In this document: positions 35,330-47,225 of the stretch, piece by piece
How positions within the stretch are numbered: position 1 is the first letter of the stretch
Layout: every line of letters starts with the position of its first letter
NCBI GenBank assembly: GCA_964017145.1
Contig: OZ024848.1
Coordinates: forward strand, 260,501 to 324,500
Direction of reading: 5' to 3'
DNA length: 64,000 nucleotides
DNA from: Agrocybe praecox
Taxonomy: Eukaryota; Basidiomycota; Agaricomycetes; Agaricales; Agrocybaceae
The notes under the pieces: generated by a model
What the model was told of the DNA's origin: nothing
Databases searched by the model: none
What the model saw: the letters and a program-made list of their open reading frames with translations, nothing else
Translations under genes and position numbers: made by a program

Positions 35330-36460
35330 TTGGTGGTGATCAGGAACAGGACATTTATAACTTTAAGTATGTTGCATGCCGAGGGCCACTAGCGAGCGCT
35401 CACTATTTGTTTTTTTTATGCGCGGAAGATGAAACTCAACGGCCCTCGCTTAAGCCAGGTTCTATGACATAGCAATGGCTTAAAGCCACTTAACGCGACT
35501 TAAGCCAGATAGTATTTTCGTTCACAGGGGCTAAAATATTGGCATTTTGGGAAGGAATGATAAACATATAAGATTCGTGTAGTGTACTACAAGTTACTAC
35601 TACTACTACTACTACTAGGTCTAGATCTCAAAATAGGCGAGCCACCCCACAAAAAGAGTCAATACTACTAAGGAAAAGTTGTGAAATATTGAGTACTGGA
35701 AATTCGTTGAGGACAATGGTTGAGTGGTTAAGCGCTGAGGACGGGTGGTGAGCGAGGGCAGTGAGAAGGGGTAAGGTGAGGACATATTCTCGCTAACCAG
35801 TCGCTCATTGACGATATGTTCCTCGCTCATCAATCTCTCCTTCATGGCTCATTACTCGCTCATCGGCTGCTTATTCCTCGCTAAACGATACTTATAGTCA
35901 CTTCATTAATGTTGTATACTACATCTTTTATACTGTACTTTTGTAACTATATGTAATATACATGCAGAGAAAGAAAAAAAACTGATTCAAACCATAAGCC
36001 ACCTAAAACTGACTTAAGCGACAATAAGCTTGGTTGAGCGAGTTCTATGGCATAGCCCATGACTTAAGCGAACTCGACTTGGTTACGGGCGGAAGTAATC
36101 AACTTGCATCAGAGAATATTCGTATGCTGGAACGTTTTTATTATATATTTATCTGTGCCTGGACTTAACGTAGGTGTCGCGATCTCGTGGGGGCTATGTT
36201 GAGATAAAATTGCAGCAAGTGAGTAATAGGAAACCTTCTGATTTGTGACTGTGAGCTTTTGGTCTCATATCTGCCATTGATGATTGAAAGTTGAAACCAA
36301 CTCACTTGGAGACTCGGAAAATTATTGCACAGGTATACCTCATGATATATATAACAAGACTTGCGACACGTAAATGACTGTTAATTGTGGTGTCTAGCAG
36401 GTGTGCCATCCACTACGCCACCAACGTCCTCTCCATATTCTCAACCTTTCTCTTTGCAGC
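35330..36460. other. Low-complexity intergenic region
   Basis: Contains a (TAC)n microsatellite at 35595-35617. Two related blocks rich in CTTAAGCC/GACTTAAGCG and TTCTATG(G/A)CATAGC lie at 35445-35510 and 35995-36080, possibly ends of a decayed small element. On the minus strand at about 36430-36355, TGGCGTAGTGGATGGC matches a pol III A box, with a B-box-like TGTCGCAAGTC about 50 bp on; no tRNA cloverleaf could be completed. Confidence 0.4.
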
Positions 36461-38142
36461 ATGTCGGGACTTTTATTGACGCTTATTCAAGGTCTTCGAG
36501 AACTAGAAGCTATTCGCTACGCCAGATGTACGTATATATATATCTGCGATGGATGAATAGCCGAGTACTGAAGGAAAAGTATACTATCAGTGGTTTCGAA
36601 TACAATCATTATTTATGATTACAGTACGTGATGACTTTATTTCTTTGATTATCCGCCTAGCTAACACATCGGAATTTGGAATCTTGTTCCAGTAAATACT
36701 TTCAGTCGCGAGGTGCGCCGCAGTAATCCCGCTTCTTTGATAATGTCTCATTACTTATGGAAAGGTTAATTTAATATGGGTGCGTGCTCTTGCCAAGCCG
36801 TCCCGGATCTGTAACTTATTTTTTGACAAAGCGCAGTAAATGGTCACTCCTTAAGGTCATATTTATTACGGTAAGATGTCCAGGACATGCCGCGGCTTGT
36901 ATCTTACACTTATATCACCATTAGACGCGATATTATACCTTAGCGGCAGCAATGTATGTTTTTTTGTCGTTAATTTCCTAGCGTCTCACTTATCATTAGA
37001 ATCCAGGTTCGGAACATATGGTATGTTTTTACTCGAATACAAAGCCCGTGTATGATGCTGACCATGACCATGACCATACTGTGCAGGTCTCTTCAGTCCA
37101 TCTATAACGGACCAGGTATGTCACAATTTATTTTCCTTTTATTTATGAAATACACCTTCTAAATCACGTTTAGCTGTAAGCCTTTTTTTCTCGCACCGTA
37201 TCCAGTTCCATGACTGATTGGGAAAACTGTAAATTGGATACGTAGATGTAAGTCAACAATCGTATCTTGTCATTTCTATCTTTACATGGCCTTTGAGGTA
37301 TGAGTTTTGTACGCTGGGAAATATTCACGGTGTTCTTTGGATCCTTTCTTGCCGAGGGTAATTTTACCTAAATTCAAGAGATGAACCATTATCTCACTCT
37401 TCATTAGGGATTCTGCAAATACGAATATATGCTCTGTACTCACGAGATCAGAGAATCCTTGTGTTTATGCTCATTTACTATATTTTAACAACTGCTATTG
37501 CTGGCTGGGCTGCCGTTAGTAATATGGCACAATCGACATGTAAGTGCTCATTTCAGATATTCTCTAGTACGCCATTCCTCACTCAAATGCACTCACAGCC
37601 CGTGCCGTCAATCTGTTGGTTACAAATGCTTGTCTTTTTCCCGTGTTATCTAAAAATGCATGGGCATTTTGGATTCTTCCTCTCTCCTTTGAGACGACAC
37701 TGTGTATCCTAGTCGTTTACAGAGGTTACAAAACCTTTATGTCAGACAGAGGCTTGCGGCATAAAGGAGTTGTTCTCATAGAAGTTATTGTCCGGGATTC
37801 AGTGGTTTATTTTTTAATGTGCGTCTAATACCCTTCACTAACTATGACTCGGGGGTGTTACTAAGCCTTTCGTTGCTCCTCTCATTACCAACAGCCTTGC
37901 CATCGTCTATATGTCATGTCTCGTCATCTGGCTAACACAACCTGTGAGTCTTGTGATCTTTTATACGGCCGGGGCTCACTGACCTACCACGCACACAGAT
38001 CGTATACATAGAAATCCCTGGCGTAATCTCAGTTGCTATGACTTGGGTTCTGGGAACTCGTATGATTCTTAATCTCCGTGAAGCCGCCGTAGTAAAAAGC
38101 TCCTTGCTATCCATCGATATGATTGAGCTATCAGTCTTTTGA
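36461..38142 (+). CDS. DUF6533-type seven-helix membrane protein, paralogue 1
   Basis: Multi-exon gene of a basidiomycete-specific seven-transmembrane-like family. Start MSGLLLTLIQGLRELEAIRY (36461) matches the family N-terminus. Later exons give NTFSREV (about 36692), KRSKWSLLKVIFIT (about 36830), RIYALYSRDQRILVFMLIYY (about 37420-37490), FWILPLSFETTLCILVVYRG (about 37660-37730), VLIEVIVRDSVVYFLM and the last exon with PGVISVAMTWVLGTRMILNL then REAAVVKSS, ending TGA at 38140-38142. Paralogues lie at 40044-41698 (-) and 45483-47225 (+). A sensor or receptor role is only guessed at for this family. Confidence 0.75.
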
Positions 38143-38536
38143 TAGGTCGGATAACAAGTAAACTGTACCTATTCTGCAATCAAGAGAAACATGAGTGAAT
38201 ATTGAGCATACGCCAGAGCATAGGACAGGAATGTTCGCTCTGGAAACAACATATCAATTTGTCAAATGATTTTTCTCGGCCCGGTGCCCGCGGGGCTCGA
38301 TGATTGGATGGTTTTTAAGCGCCGCTTCTCGAGTGGCAGAGCGGAGTCTAGATACATATTTTGCGAACAAAATCCGACAAAATCTGTTGCGTCGCAACAA
38401 AACAGCCCGCGAGACATTTGAGATATACTTAGCAAGTTTGAGAGAGAAAGTGGGAAAAGATGTGAGCCTCCAGATTTACTCCGGCACTAATATTTAACGA
38501 CCCAGAGATTACAATATTACGCTTGTCAATGTGGTA
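38143..38536. other. Intergenic region between convergent genes
   Basis: Lies between the 3' ends of the DUF6533-type gene and the IRE1-luminal-like gene. A 65-codon plus frame (38300-38497) is seen, with no support. No kinase or RNase coding sequence is present, which matters for the neighbour. Confidence 0.6.
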
Positions 38537-39781
38537 CTAGGACGACTCGACCTCCCTAAGCTTATGCTTTCCACTCGCAAATATGACAAGGGGATACTGC
38601 TCCGAACTCATGACAAAGAGACCGCCAGAATTTTCTGCTTCTCCAACTTCAACCAAATTTGGATTTTGTAGCAAAGGACCGGGGGATAACGATGGCGTAT
38701 TGAGCTTCGGAAAAAGATCTTGAAGTCTTAGTCGAAGTTGGAGAAGCACAAAGGTATGTAAATCTAAGAGGGATGGATACGAGGGCTTAAAGACGTCAAA
38801 CACAGCAACCCTAATAAACATAATATCGGTTAATCTAAGACATCGGAAGAGATGGATTTGCACGTACATTGGTGAGCTGAAACGGTTAGCCCAGATAGCT
38901 AGTTGATCTTCCTCTGGCTCACTTTGTTTGGACACATTGAAGGCAATTATCTCTCCACTTGCTAATGGCTGTATAGAGACGCCGTCAGATGCACCTTGGT
39001 ACGCAGATGGTTGTTGGGTATCTAGTATGCTGTTGGGTCCATTGTATTGAGAGAAACCCAGTACCTGTTTTGAAAAGGCAGGCGTTCCCGGCTTGGATAT
39101 CCCATGAATCGACATAATATAGTCTATCATAAGTTGAGAGTGAGGATACCAGAAAACAGTAGAATCCTGCGTACCCGTTCGACTAATACAAACGTGTGTA
39201 CGACCAGACACAGGAAGTCTGGAGACTTTCAACTTATCCAAGCCCGACTGTGGATTTTTGTTGACATTTCCTTGAATCTGCGGGCATTCACTTTTCGGTA
39301 CTGTGTTGCTATTCCCCGTCTCCAAATCAATCATCAAAAACGATGTTTCTTTCCATACCAAGAACACCGTCTGACTCGTCTTATTTGTAGATGTAAATGG
39401 TGAGTGGTCCACAAGTTCAGGTATCGAGAAAGGAAAACGTTGGAGTGGGGATGACGGAGAATATTGGACATAGATGTCACCGGACTGCGGCTCAACAAGG
39501 TATATCTCCTTGTCGTCCGACGCCTCCGAGTATGACTGCCACACTAGTGGCAAAATAACGGATGCACTCGTCGTCATATTTAGCGAGGACATGGACCATA
39601 TAGTGTGGCCACTTGTTCGGTTGAGTGCATGAAATTTTCCATCCACGGTCGCAACGAGCACAGTGCTGAGGAGAGTGTATTTTGAGTTATCGATATCTAG
39701 TTCATACGGCTGGCCGCGAGCGACCGGTTGTACCGGTACGCTGAAGGAGGCAACAAGAGCAACTAGCAAAGGTAAAAACAT
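38537..39781 (-). CDS. Stand-alone IRE1 luminal-domain-like protein, no kinase or RNase domain
   Basis: Two exons, 39781-38868 and 38810-38537, joined in phase, give 395 residues. MFLPLLVALVASFSVPVQPV is a good signal peptide. The following LLSTVLVATVDGKFHALNRT then SGHTIWSM is the start of the beta-propeller-like stress-sensing domain of IRE1, the unfolded-protein-response sensor. IYLVEPQSGDIY and VFLVWKETSFLMIDLETGNS are further strands of that fold. Exon 2 starts MVAVFDVFKPSYPSLLDLHT and ends FASGKHKLREVESS-stop, near where IRE1 luminal domains end. Full IRE1 continues with a membrane helix, kinase and endoribonuclease (about 1,000 residues); none follows here. It could be a lumenal decoy or regulator, or a truncated duplicate. 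Confidence 0.7.
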   Translation of the reverse strand: MFLPLLVALVASFSVPVQPVARGQPYELDIDNSKYTLLSTVLVATVDGKFHALNRTSGHTIWSMSSLNMTTSASVILPLVWQSYSEASDDKEIYLVEPQSGDIYVQYSPSSPLQRFPFSIPELVDHSPFTSTNKTSQTVFLVWKETSFLMIDLETGNSNTVPKSECPQIQGNVNKNPQSGLDKLKVSRLPVSGRTHVCISRTGTQDSTVFWYPHSQLMIDYIMSIHGISKPGTPAFSKQVLGFSQYNGPNSILDTQQPSAYQGASDGVSIQPLASGEIIAFNVSKQSEPEEDQLAIWANRFSSPMYVQIHLFRCLRLTDIMFIRVAVFDVFKPSYPSLLDLHTFVLLQLRLRLQDLFPKLNTPSLSPGPLLQNPNLVEVGEAENSGGLFVMSSEQYPLVIFASGKHKLREVESS

Positions 39782-40043
39782 TAGTTGTAAGACTCACCCG
39801 CCTAAACATCTGTCGTGTTCAGGTTTAAATAAGGGAGTGATAGAAATCGCAATGTTTTGGGACGTCACCAAGCCACAACCCTTGTATGGATCTTAGTGTA
39901 AGTCGCCGTTCTTTACGGTTCAAGTTAAATTTATTAATCCTGCAGTCGTGTGTTGAAGCAGTTTTCGCCAATTGCTTCTAGGTATTCGTACTTGTTAATA
40001 AGTTTAAAAAGAGACAGCAGAAATTATGGAGTTTGCATAGCGC

Positions 40044-41698
40044 ATCAGAATGTTGACAATTCTATGATGTTGCTTGAAGTAACAAATTTTTTCGCAACGG
40101 CGGCCTCGCGGAGGTTGAGAATCATCCGAGTACCCAAGACACAAGTCATCGCAACCGAAATTACCCCTGGGACCTCGACGTATACGTTCTGGAGGTAGTA
40201 TAAGTAAGTGACGGGAAGCGAAACAGATATTTAGTGCTTACAAGCTGAGTGATCCAGACGACGAGGCACGACATATAGACGATAGCAAGACTAAGATACC
40301 CCAGATGCAAGGCGAAGTCAGTATAAGCGATATTTAGTAGACAGATAGTTAGACGCACATCAGGAAATACAACACTGAGTCCCTAACGATAATTTCCAAA
40401 AGAACTGCTCCTCGGTGCTGTGGGCGTCTTTCGGACACGAACGTCATGTACCCGCGGTAGACGACCAGGACGCAAAGTGTGGTTTCGAATGCCAATGGAG
40501 GTATCCAAAGACCATATGTGTTGCTTGATAATTTGGTCGGGAATGTACAGGTAATTGTGACAATCAAAAAGGCGACACCGGCTGTTATTCTGTATCAGAC
40601 CAAATACATGTTGAAACCTACCTGACACGGAACTTACATTTAGCCTCAATCATATTGGTACCAGTAGCCCATGCAGCTATGCCAGTAGTCATTGTATAGA
40701 GAACCAGCATAAAGATGAGTATTCTTCGGTCTCGTGAGTACAACGCATAGATTCGAATTTGAAGAATTGCTGCCTCAGAGTTAAACGATAACCTCTCTCG
40801 TTTAGATTGGTCAAATACCTTCAGCAAGGAAAGAACAGAAGAACACCGTGAATATTTCCCATTGTATAAATCCCAAGCCTAGAGAAAATATATATAGAAG
40901 GTTCGAGAAGAGATCAGATGGTTGATGACGTACATCTATGTCAAAAAGGAGTTCTCCCAGTTAAGACAAAAATCAGAAATACTTTGAATGAGCGCACAGC
41001 TGAAGTTGACTCAGCTGCTTTGTGTCAAAGAAAGTGGATTGGGAAGCTCACCTTGTTCGTTAAAGATGTGCTGAAGAGGCCTGTAAGTTTGTTAGCACGA
41101 TGCATATGGATTTTATTAGTCGATTATGAGGTATGCATGTACCAAATGTTCCAAATCTAGGTGATAATAAGTCAGAGGATCTGGCATTATGATCGGTGAT
41201 ATACGGACATGGCTGCTGTTAGGGTATAATATCGAGTCTATTAGAGACAAAAATTAATAGAAAAAAGCGTCTTAGATGGTGACTTTTTGCGTACCATAAG
41301 AAACATGATCTTGAGCAGTGACCAATTACTTCGCTTGAGTATAGAACGTAAGGCAATGTGTCCGTATGGAGAACGTAAAGTACAAACCCATATCAAATTG
41401 ACCTTTTCGTTACAAATCAGATATATCCAGGCGTAGGCTCCAATAATTTGAGCGTCACGTACCTCACGAGTCAAAGTGTTCACTGGTAAAAATTGTCAAC
41501 CCACAAAACGGTCGGAATCCCAAACATTGGCTTACAATAGTCATAGATAATAATCGTATTTGATACCACTGGGACCACCGTTTGCTTCAGCACTCGTACC
41601 CGAATGTATCGCAGTTACATACACCTAGCGTAGCGAATAGCTTCCAGCTGTTGAAGACCATGAGTCAATTCGGATATAAGATCGGCCAAAGCGGACAT
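40044..41698 (-). CDS. DUF6533-type seven-helix membrane protein, paralogue 2
   Basis: Start MSALADLISELTHGLQQLEA, then IRYAR, at 41696-41698. Small exons follow: TIIIYDYC (about 41550), VNTLTREV (about 41470), LKRSNWSLLKIMFLMVR (about 41290-41340). The 40827-40618 exon has ILQIRIYALYSRDRRILIFM. The next has YGLWIPPLAFETTLCVLVVY and LLEIIVRDSVLYFLM. The last exon encodes VPGVISVAMTCVLGTRMILN then LREAAVAKKF and ends IIELSTF-stop at 40044. It is the closest relative of paralogue 1 (same exon borders, nearly the same last exon) but on the opposite strand, with the IRE1-luminal-like gene between them. Confidence 0.75.
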
Positions 41699-41854
41699 TC
41701 TGCACAAGGAGCCAGGAAAGATAGAGAGGCCGTGGACGTCAAATGTGATTCCGAGGTAGTATCGATGGACCCTCAATAATCATATTACTATCGATCGTCA
41801 TCTTATTATATGTATCATGGGGGGGAAAATATATACCCACCGCTGAGGCTATAG

Positions 41855-42800
41855 TCATCGACCGTCTTCCATCAAGTCGATATTTCTGGATCGCAGATAA
41901 GGGTATATATAAGGCCACAACAAATCAGAAGGTCTGGTGGTACTCCTGCTGTTGTCGACCATAGCCCTCTTAACGCCATGTCCCGTAGTCAAAACTTCAC
42001 ATAGACCCTCCAAAGCCATAGTTTTAACACTGTGAAAGTAGTCTCGGCCACCTTCCCACTTAAAAGGGTCTTTATTGAATAAGGCCGTGAGCGCTATGAA
42101 CATCGAGAAGAAACCCACACACCTTCTATATCTGTTCATCATAGACGCCTCAAGGAAGCACAAAGGCGTTATTGTGCATATGTACACCTCCGTCAAACAC
42201 TATGGATATGCATCACCATTATACATCACGAAGATCCAGCACCCTTTCATTGTGCCGAAAGAGGGTATATGTCGAATAAGTATAGATGTGCGAGAAGATC
42301 ACAAACATGCGCGGTATTTGAAGCTTCGTAGCTCGGAGCGCGGTAAATATACACCATACCGTGGAAGAGCCTATGTCCAAAAATAATTGCGGACCTTTGA
42401 AAAAACTTCGAAAATGATAGTCAAGCTCGAACAAAGAGTCTTACCGCGTCAGTTGAAGAAGTTGTTTTGGTGGTTAGCAGAAGTCAACAAATGGTTGGAT
42501 GTGAAGGTACAAGTTGGGCAAAGACAAATGAAAGTTGAAACAAAACACCCGTGACCGTCACGAATGACGTATTTGATGACAAATTACTGACTTGTGATTG
42601 TGGCGTCGACGTGACAGGTTCTGCCATGCCGCATTCGGCTGGCAGACCAATCTGGATGCCCTGTGGCTGTATATATCGGGCACTGAAGGAAAGGAGGTCC
42701 AGATGAAGGGTGGGAGCAAAAAAGCGACATGAGAGAGATAAGGGATATACCCCTCCTGAGTTAGAATATTTGAATATTAATTTATTAGTCATTAATATTT
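41855..42800 (-). CDS. Uncertain multi-exon hypothetical gene
   Basis: Two minus-strand open stretches look coding but could not be joined with confidence. One is MAEPVTSTPQSQ at about 42632-42597, followed by hydrophobic sequence. The other is 42196-41855, with RYRRCVGFFSMFIALTALFN, KDPFKWEGGRDYFHS and the tail LLWPYIYPYLRSRNIDLMED-GR-stop. The intervening 42219-42434 frame contains stops in the expected joins. It may be a real small gene or a decayed one. No family recognised. Confidence 0.3.
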
Positions 42801-42867
42801 CACCAAGCGATCATTAAATTAACGCTTAGAATAAGACAAGGCGAATGAGGAAATGAGGTGAACCGGG

Positions 42868-43760
42868 TCATATATCGAGCAACTCGAGCAACTGCGCGTG
42901 TGTGATTCCAAGGCAATGCATCCAGATCGATTGTGGTAAGCCGCGAAGCGACAAGTTAGAAGGACGGAAATGCACGAGGGATTGAGACGTACGAGCCGAT
43001 GATGTCATATGAGAGCTTGGGTCCAATTGATAGCAGTTCTGCACTTTGGTTGACACACAGGCGGAGCTTTGACGATGTGGACTTTGTACGTGCCAGGCGA
43101 CAGTTGGGAGAAGGGCGCTTGCCCAGGAGATGTATTTGACGACGTTGGGATTGTTAGTCGAAAGAGTTCGCTTCCTCTATAGAAGCCAAAGGTATGTAGA
43201 AAAAACTTCACGCAAGCAACGGGTGGTGTGTGAGCAGAGTGCCCAAAACGCTGATTGATATGGATGGTAATCTCAGAAATGGTGGACCGAGAGGATATGT
43301 CGAGTGAGGATAGGTTCGGAAAATCGGAGGCCCGAGCAAAAGACTGCTGACCGCTGCGACCCGTTAAGAAAGACGATAGGTTATTCCGAGTTTGGCAGCT
43401 TTTAGCGAGCGACGTTGGTATGACGCCCGTACTCCTCGAGTTCGGTCCTTCGATGTGGAAAGATAAACAATGTACAACACAACAATGTACAACACTGCCC
43501 ATGCGATAACGCTTCCAGAGAGTGAAAAAATCGGATCCCGACTGTGCTTGAGTTTTTCCAGCGTACAGGCATGCTGCTGGACATTTGTCGAGACTGAGAA
43601 TGTGGAGTCGACTCATTCGGAATCAGATTGTGGGAAGCAGGGTGAATGATATCGAGAAGGCTTTTGAGATTTTGAGAGCGTCGAGCTGCTCTCATCTTCT
43701 CCGTCTGCAACCCTCCTTTGCGCTGGAACAACGATTTTGGCGTTCTCTTCATTAATTCCC
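42868..43760 (-). CDS. Possible F-box/LRR-like hypothetical gene
   Basis: Overlapping minus-strand frames suggest several short exons. One starts MKRTPKSLFQRKGGLQTEKM and includes SLLDIIHPASHNLIPNEST, faintly like a fungal F-box helix. A second (about 43616-43005) has ASDFPNLSSLDISSRSTISE and ITIHINQRFG, like a leucine-rich segment. A third ends GLPQSIWMHCLGITHAQLLE then LLDI-stop at 42868. The order fits fungal F-box proteins, but the frame changes could also mean decay. Confidence 0.3.
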
Positions 43761-43963
43761 CCTAACTCGTTGTTAACCCTCTCCAAACAGGACTACGTCC
43801 TTCCCAGGCAGAATTGAGCCCGAATGCTTCCAAATTGTCAAGGATGTCGACAGCGGACGAGAATGCGTTTCGGGATCGAGACCATTGTCGACAATAAGGC
43901 CTAAGGCCAAGGACGCATATTCATTGGTTCTCTGTAACCGCTTGACCCTCAGGCCTCAGCACT

Positions 43964-44662
43964 TCAACGGTTCAGCTTCAGGCCTTCACGAGGAGAGCCG
44001 TCCGTCGAATTTTCGAACAGGAATGAAAATATATAGGATGTTGTCGATGGGAGAAGAGTCATGGTGCGACAAGACTGTACGCTTGCCCCCGAAAAAAAGT
44101 CTAGAAACCTGTGAGTAACACGTAACGAAGAAGGAGAGGCGGACCCTCGATATACATACCTAGGGACCATATAAGTCATTCGCCAAGAGCTTGATAGCCC
44201 ATGGATTCCTATATGCGACGTGTCCCGCTGGATAAGACGAGCATTATATCTATCGAGTAGGAAAGAGAGGTGGACTCTCGGGCGTATGTGACCCATGGCG
44301 CGTCGAACGCACGGTTCCTGGTATGCTACGACGCGCGAGTTGAACGATGTAGTGAGCACTTGAGTGACGGTGGTGTGCTTTCGAAGTGTTGAACAAATCC
44401 GTTTAAACCCGATTAATATTCCGCCGAATTGCCAAACACCTTCGGCAATTGCCCTTTCGGCAGAGATCGGCAAGACGGCAGAATTCAGCAGAACAGAATG
44501 GCAGAGTTCTGCCACACTCACTGTTGCCTTTGATTGGCCACACTGTTCAATTGCGGGCTTCGATCGCTTTATTTCAGACATACAGCGAATATAGCCCGAG
44601 GCCTCAACTGAAGTGCCAAGAACAGTAACTGCCACACGGTTTGTCCTTCGCAGCGCTGACAT
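43964..44662 (-). CDS. Uncharacterised 232-codon open frame
   Basis: A single uninterrupted frame longer than its surroundings would give by chance, starting MSALRRTNRVAVTVLGTSVE and ending LKLNR. Basic, without recognisable domains. The region 44450-44520 has repeated GGCAGA words on the plus strand. It could be a gene, an exon, or an open frame in a repeat. Confidence 0.25.
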   Translation of the reverse strand: MSALRRTNRVAVTVLGTSVEASGYIRCMSEIKRSKPAIEQCGQSKATVSVAELCHSVLLNSAVLPISAERAIAEGVWQFGGILIGFKRICSTLRKHTTVTQVLTTSFNSRVVAYQEPCVRRAMGHIRPRVHLSFLLDRYNARLIQRDTSHIGIHGLSSSWRMTYMVPRYVYRGSASPSSLRVTHRFLDFFSGASVQSCRTMTLLPSTTSYIFSFLFENSTDGSPREGLKLNR

Positions 44663-45482
44663 ACGATCACGGCGGTGCTCTATTTTAGGCCTGAATCACA
44701 CACTGGTTGAAATCATAACCCATACAAATGGATACTAGCTAGTAGCTATTCTATGAGTTCGTTTGCGCTCACGAGAAGATCAGTCTCTCGACAGTGGAAG
44801 TGCAGCTCGTTTTTAACAACATTACTTAACTGATATAGTTCTTAACATCGAACGTGTCTGATGTATACAGTAATTTACTTACACCAGACCACAGTAGAAT
44901 GAATGGATGGGAGATGCTGATGATCTGTTGCGCTACATCACTCTGGGCTCTAAGGAATGAATGTGTACTAACGCAGTTCGCTCTGGGTAGATCAGATAAA
45001 TTTCTATTCTGGGGGAGCCGCATCTCATGCACGAATAGAATAGGGTAACACGGTATACTCGAAAATAGCTCCGATCTCTTAACATACGATGATGATAAAG
45101 AGCCTATCTATACCCTATACTTTCATTCTATCAGGGAGCAGTGTTTGATCTTTCGAGCCTAACAAAAAATACCTCCCTTAAGCGATGGATATACTCGAGA
45201 AGGATCGGTTGAATACTTTGTGCAATTTAGTGTCGATACATGTTCATAGTTGGGTACATTACTATGAAAAAACGCACAAGGAAAGACGTTACGCCATATT
45301 TTCGAGATATCGAGGTGGGTTTCACGGATTGCGCATCATTCACGCATGATGTATGACAGCTAACCTTTTGATATTGCGATATAAATACGATAGAGTCTAT
45401 ATAACCATGAATTTTTCTCAATGCATGCGCGACTTGACATCGCTAAACCGCATCCGACCACTCATACGGGGCCTAACTTCTA
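44663..45482. other. Intergenic region upstream of DUF6533-type paralogue 3
   Basis: No gene supported; only short frames in both strands. Probably contains the promoter of the gene starting at 45483. Confidence 0.5.
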
Positions 45483-47225
45483 ATGGATTCCTTCCCTAAC
45501 AATACGCCAGAAGCCGCGGCTGCTGAACTGGCGATAATCATCGAGGCACTGCGCGAGTTTACGGCCATTCGATACATGAGAGGTTGGCATACTGTTACTT
45601 TCTCCGTCACTTAATCGAATCACTGATACCTCCGAAATGCTGCATTTATATAGCTGGATTAATTACATTCATTCTCTACGAATACAGTAGGCGCATCAAC
45701 GATTTGGTTAAATCAACTCATTATCTCAATTTCAATTAATCTAGTAAATACGTTTCGACGTGAGGTACGAGTGCAGCCTCTTGCTTACTAGGCTCATGCA
45801 AAACAGTGCTGACAAATCAAATTTTTGGATAGGTCGTGTTGATATGGGTATGTCAGCCAATCTTTTACGCAGAAGAGCTTCTAATAACTGCTGTTTGATA
45901 TAGAGAAGTAAATGGACCCTGCTAAAGCTCATTTTCCTTACGGTACGCGAATATATTTTGGGATGGCCGAAATCGTCCAGATTCTATATATAGATACGGC
46001 TAGACTCGGTATTATACGCTCGGACTAACACTGTAAGCGGTTCAACGAGTGGCTGTGCACATTTTCTGATACATTTCCCTGCTTAGGTATGGAACGTATG
46101 GTGCGATATATTCATCATCAACAGTGAACTGAACTGTGTAGATTTATTGATGCCCTTCATCTTTACAGCCTCGTTTACCTCAAACCTAACCGACTCGGTG
46201 AGCGATTATATATGTTCTGAACAGCTTACTTGATGTTGCCAACTAACAAATCGCCAGACGTAAGCCTTCTCATCTGTATGAAATAATACCTATAATACGA
46301 AACGCTCTATCCAACCCTTTGAAGATGTACGTCTTTAATGTTGAATGATCCGAATCGGACCGCTCATATGGACCACAGGCTTATCATTCATTCGACTTGA
46401 AATGCTTTCCGGGATGTCATGCTCATTCCTTGTCGAAGGTAAGTGTCGAATTTGCCCGATTCTTTCTGATTTTGACCTGTTCAAACATAGCGATACTCCA
46501 AATACGGATTTATGCGCTTTACTCGTGTAACAAGAGACTACTTGTCTTTCTCCTCGTACTCTACACGATAGTGACAGGACTAGCCGCATGGCCCGTAATT
46601 TCCGGTATTATCCAGGCAGAATGTAAGCGTCTATTCCCTCTTTTTCCCTTGACAAACCACTGATACACAGAGAAAATAAAGCAATGGCTATAAACCTCCC
46701 AGCAGGATGGACGTGTACATTCCCACCACTTTTACAGACCACATTTGCGCTGTGGATTCCCCAGCTCTCATTCGAGACATTGCTCTGCGTCCTTGCAGCA
46801 TACAGGGGCTATCAGACGTTTAGATCGGGAATCCGCATACATCGTAAGGGCGGTGGCATGTCATTACTGGAAATCATGACTCGTGATTCGGTCTTGTATT
46901 TCTTGATGTGAGTAGTATATCCTACTATTTTGACTGGTCTACATCTTATTCATCGTCATCGCAATAAAGCCTGGCTTTAGCTTACCTCAGTTGCCTCATC
47001 GTATGGATAAAGGAGAGGACCGTGAGTAAATATGACGTACCTCAGGGATTCTGATGATCTGATTGTCACAACAAACAGAACACATACATAGTGATACCAG
47101 GGGCACTTTCATCAATCCTCTCGGGCGCTCTTGGTTGTAGAATGATACTTAACATCAGAGAAGCCGCAGTACGCCAGGAGAGGTCAGATATCGTAATTGA
47201 GCTGGCTACATTGGATTTTTCATAG
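45483..47225 (+). CDS. DUF6533-type seven-helix membrane protein, paralogue 3
   Basis: Exon 1 encodes MDSFPNNTPEAAAAELAIII and EALREFTAIRYMR, the family N-terminus. Later come FILYEYS (about 45670), NTFRREV (about 45748), KWTLLKLIFLTVR (about 45910), ILQIRIYALYSCNKRLLVFL (about 46495-46560), FALWIPQLSFETLLCVLAAY (about 46745-46805), LLEIMTRDSVLYFLM and finally PGALSSILSGALGCRMILNI with REAAVRQE, ending FS-stop at 47223-47225. More diverged from paralogues 1 and 2 than they are from each other. Intact as far as can be read. Confidence 0.75.
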
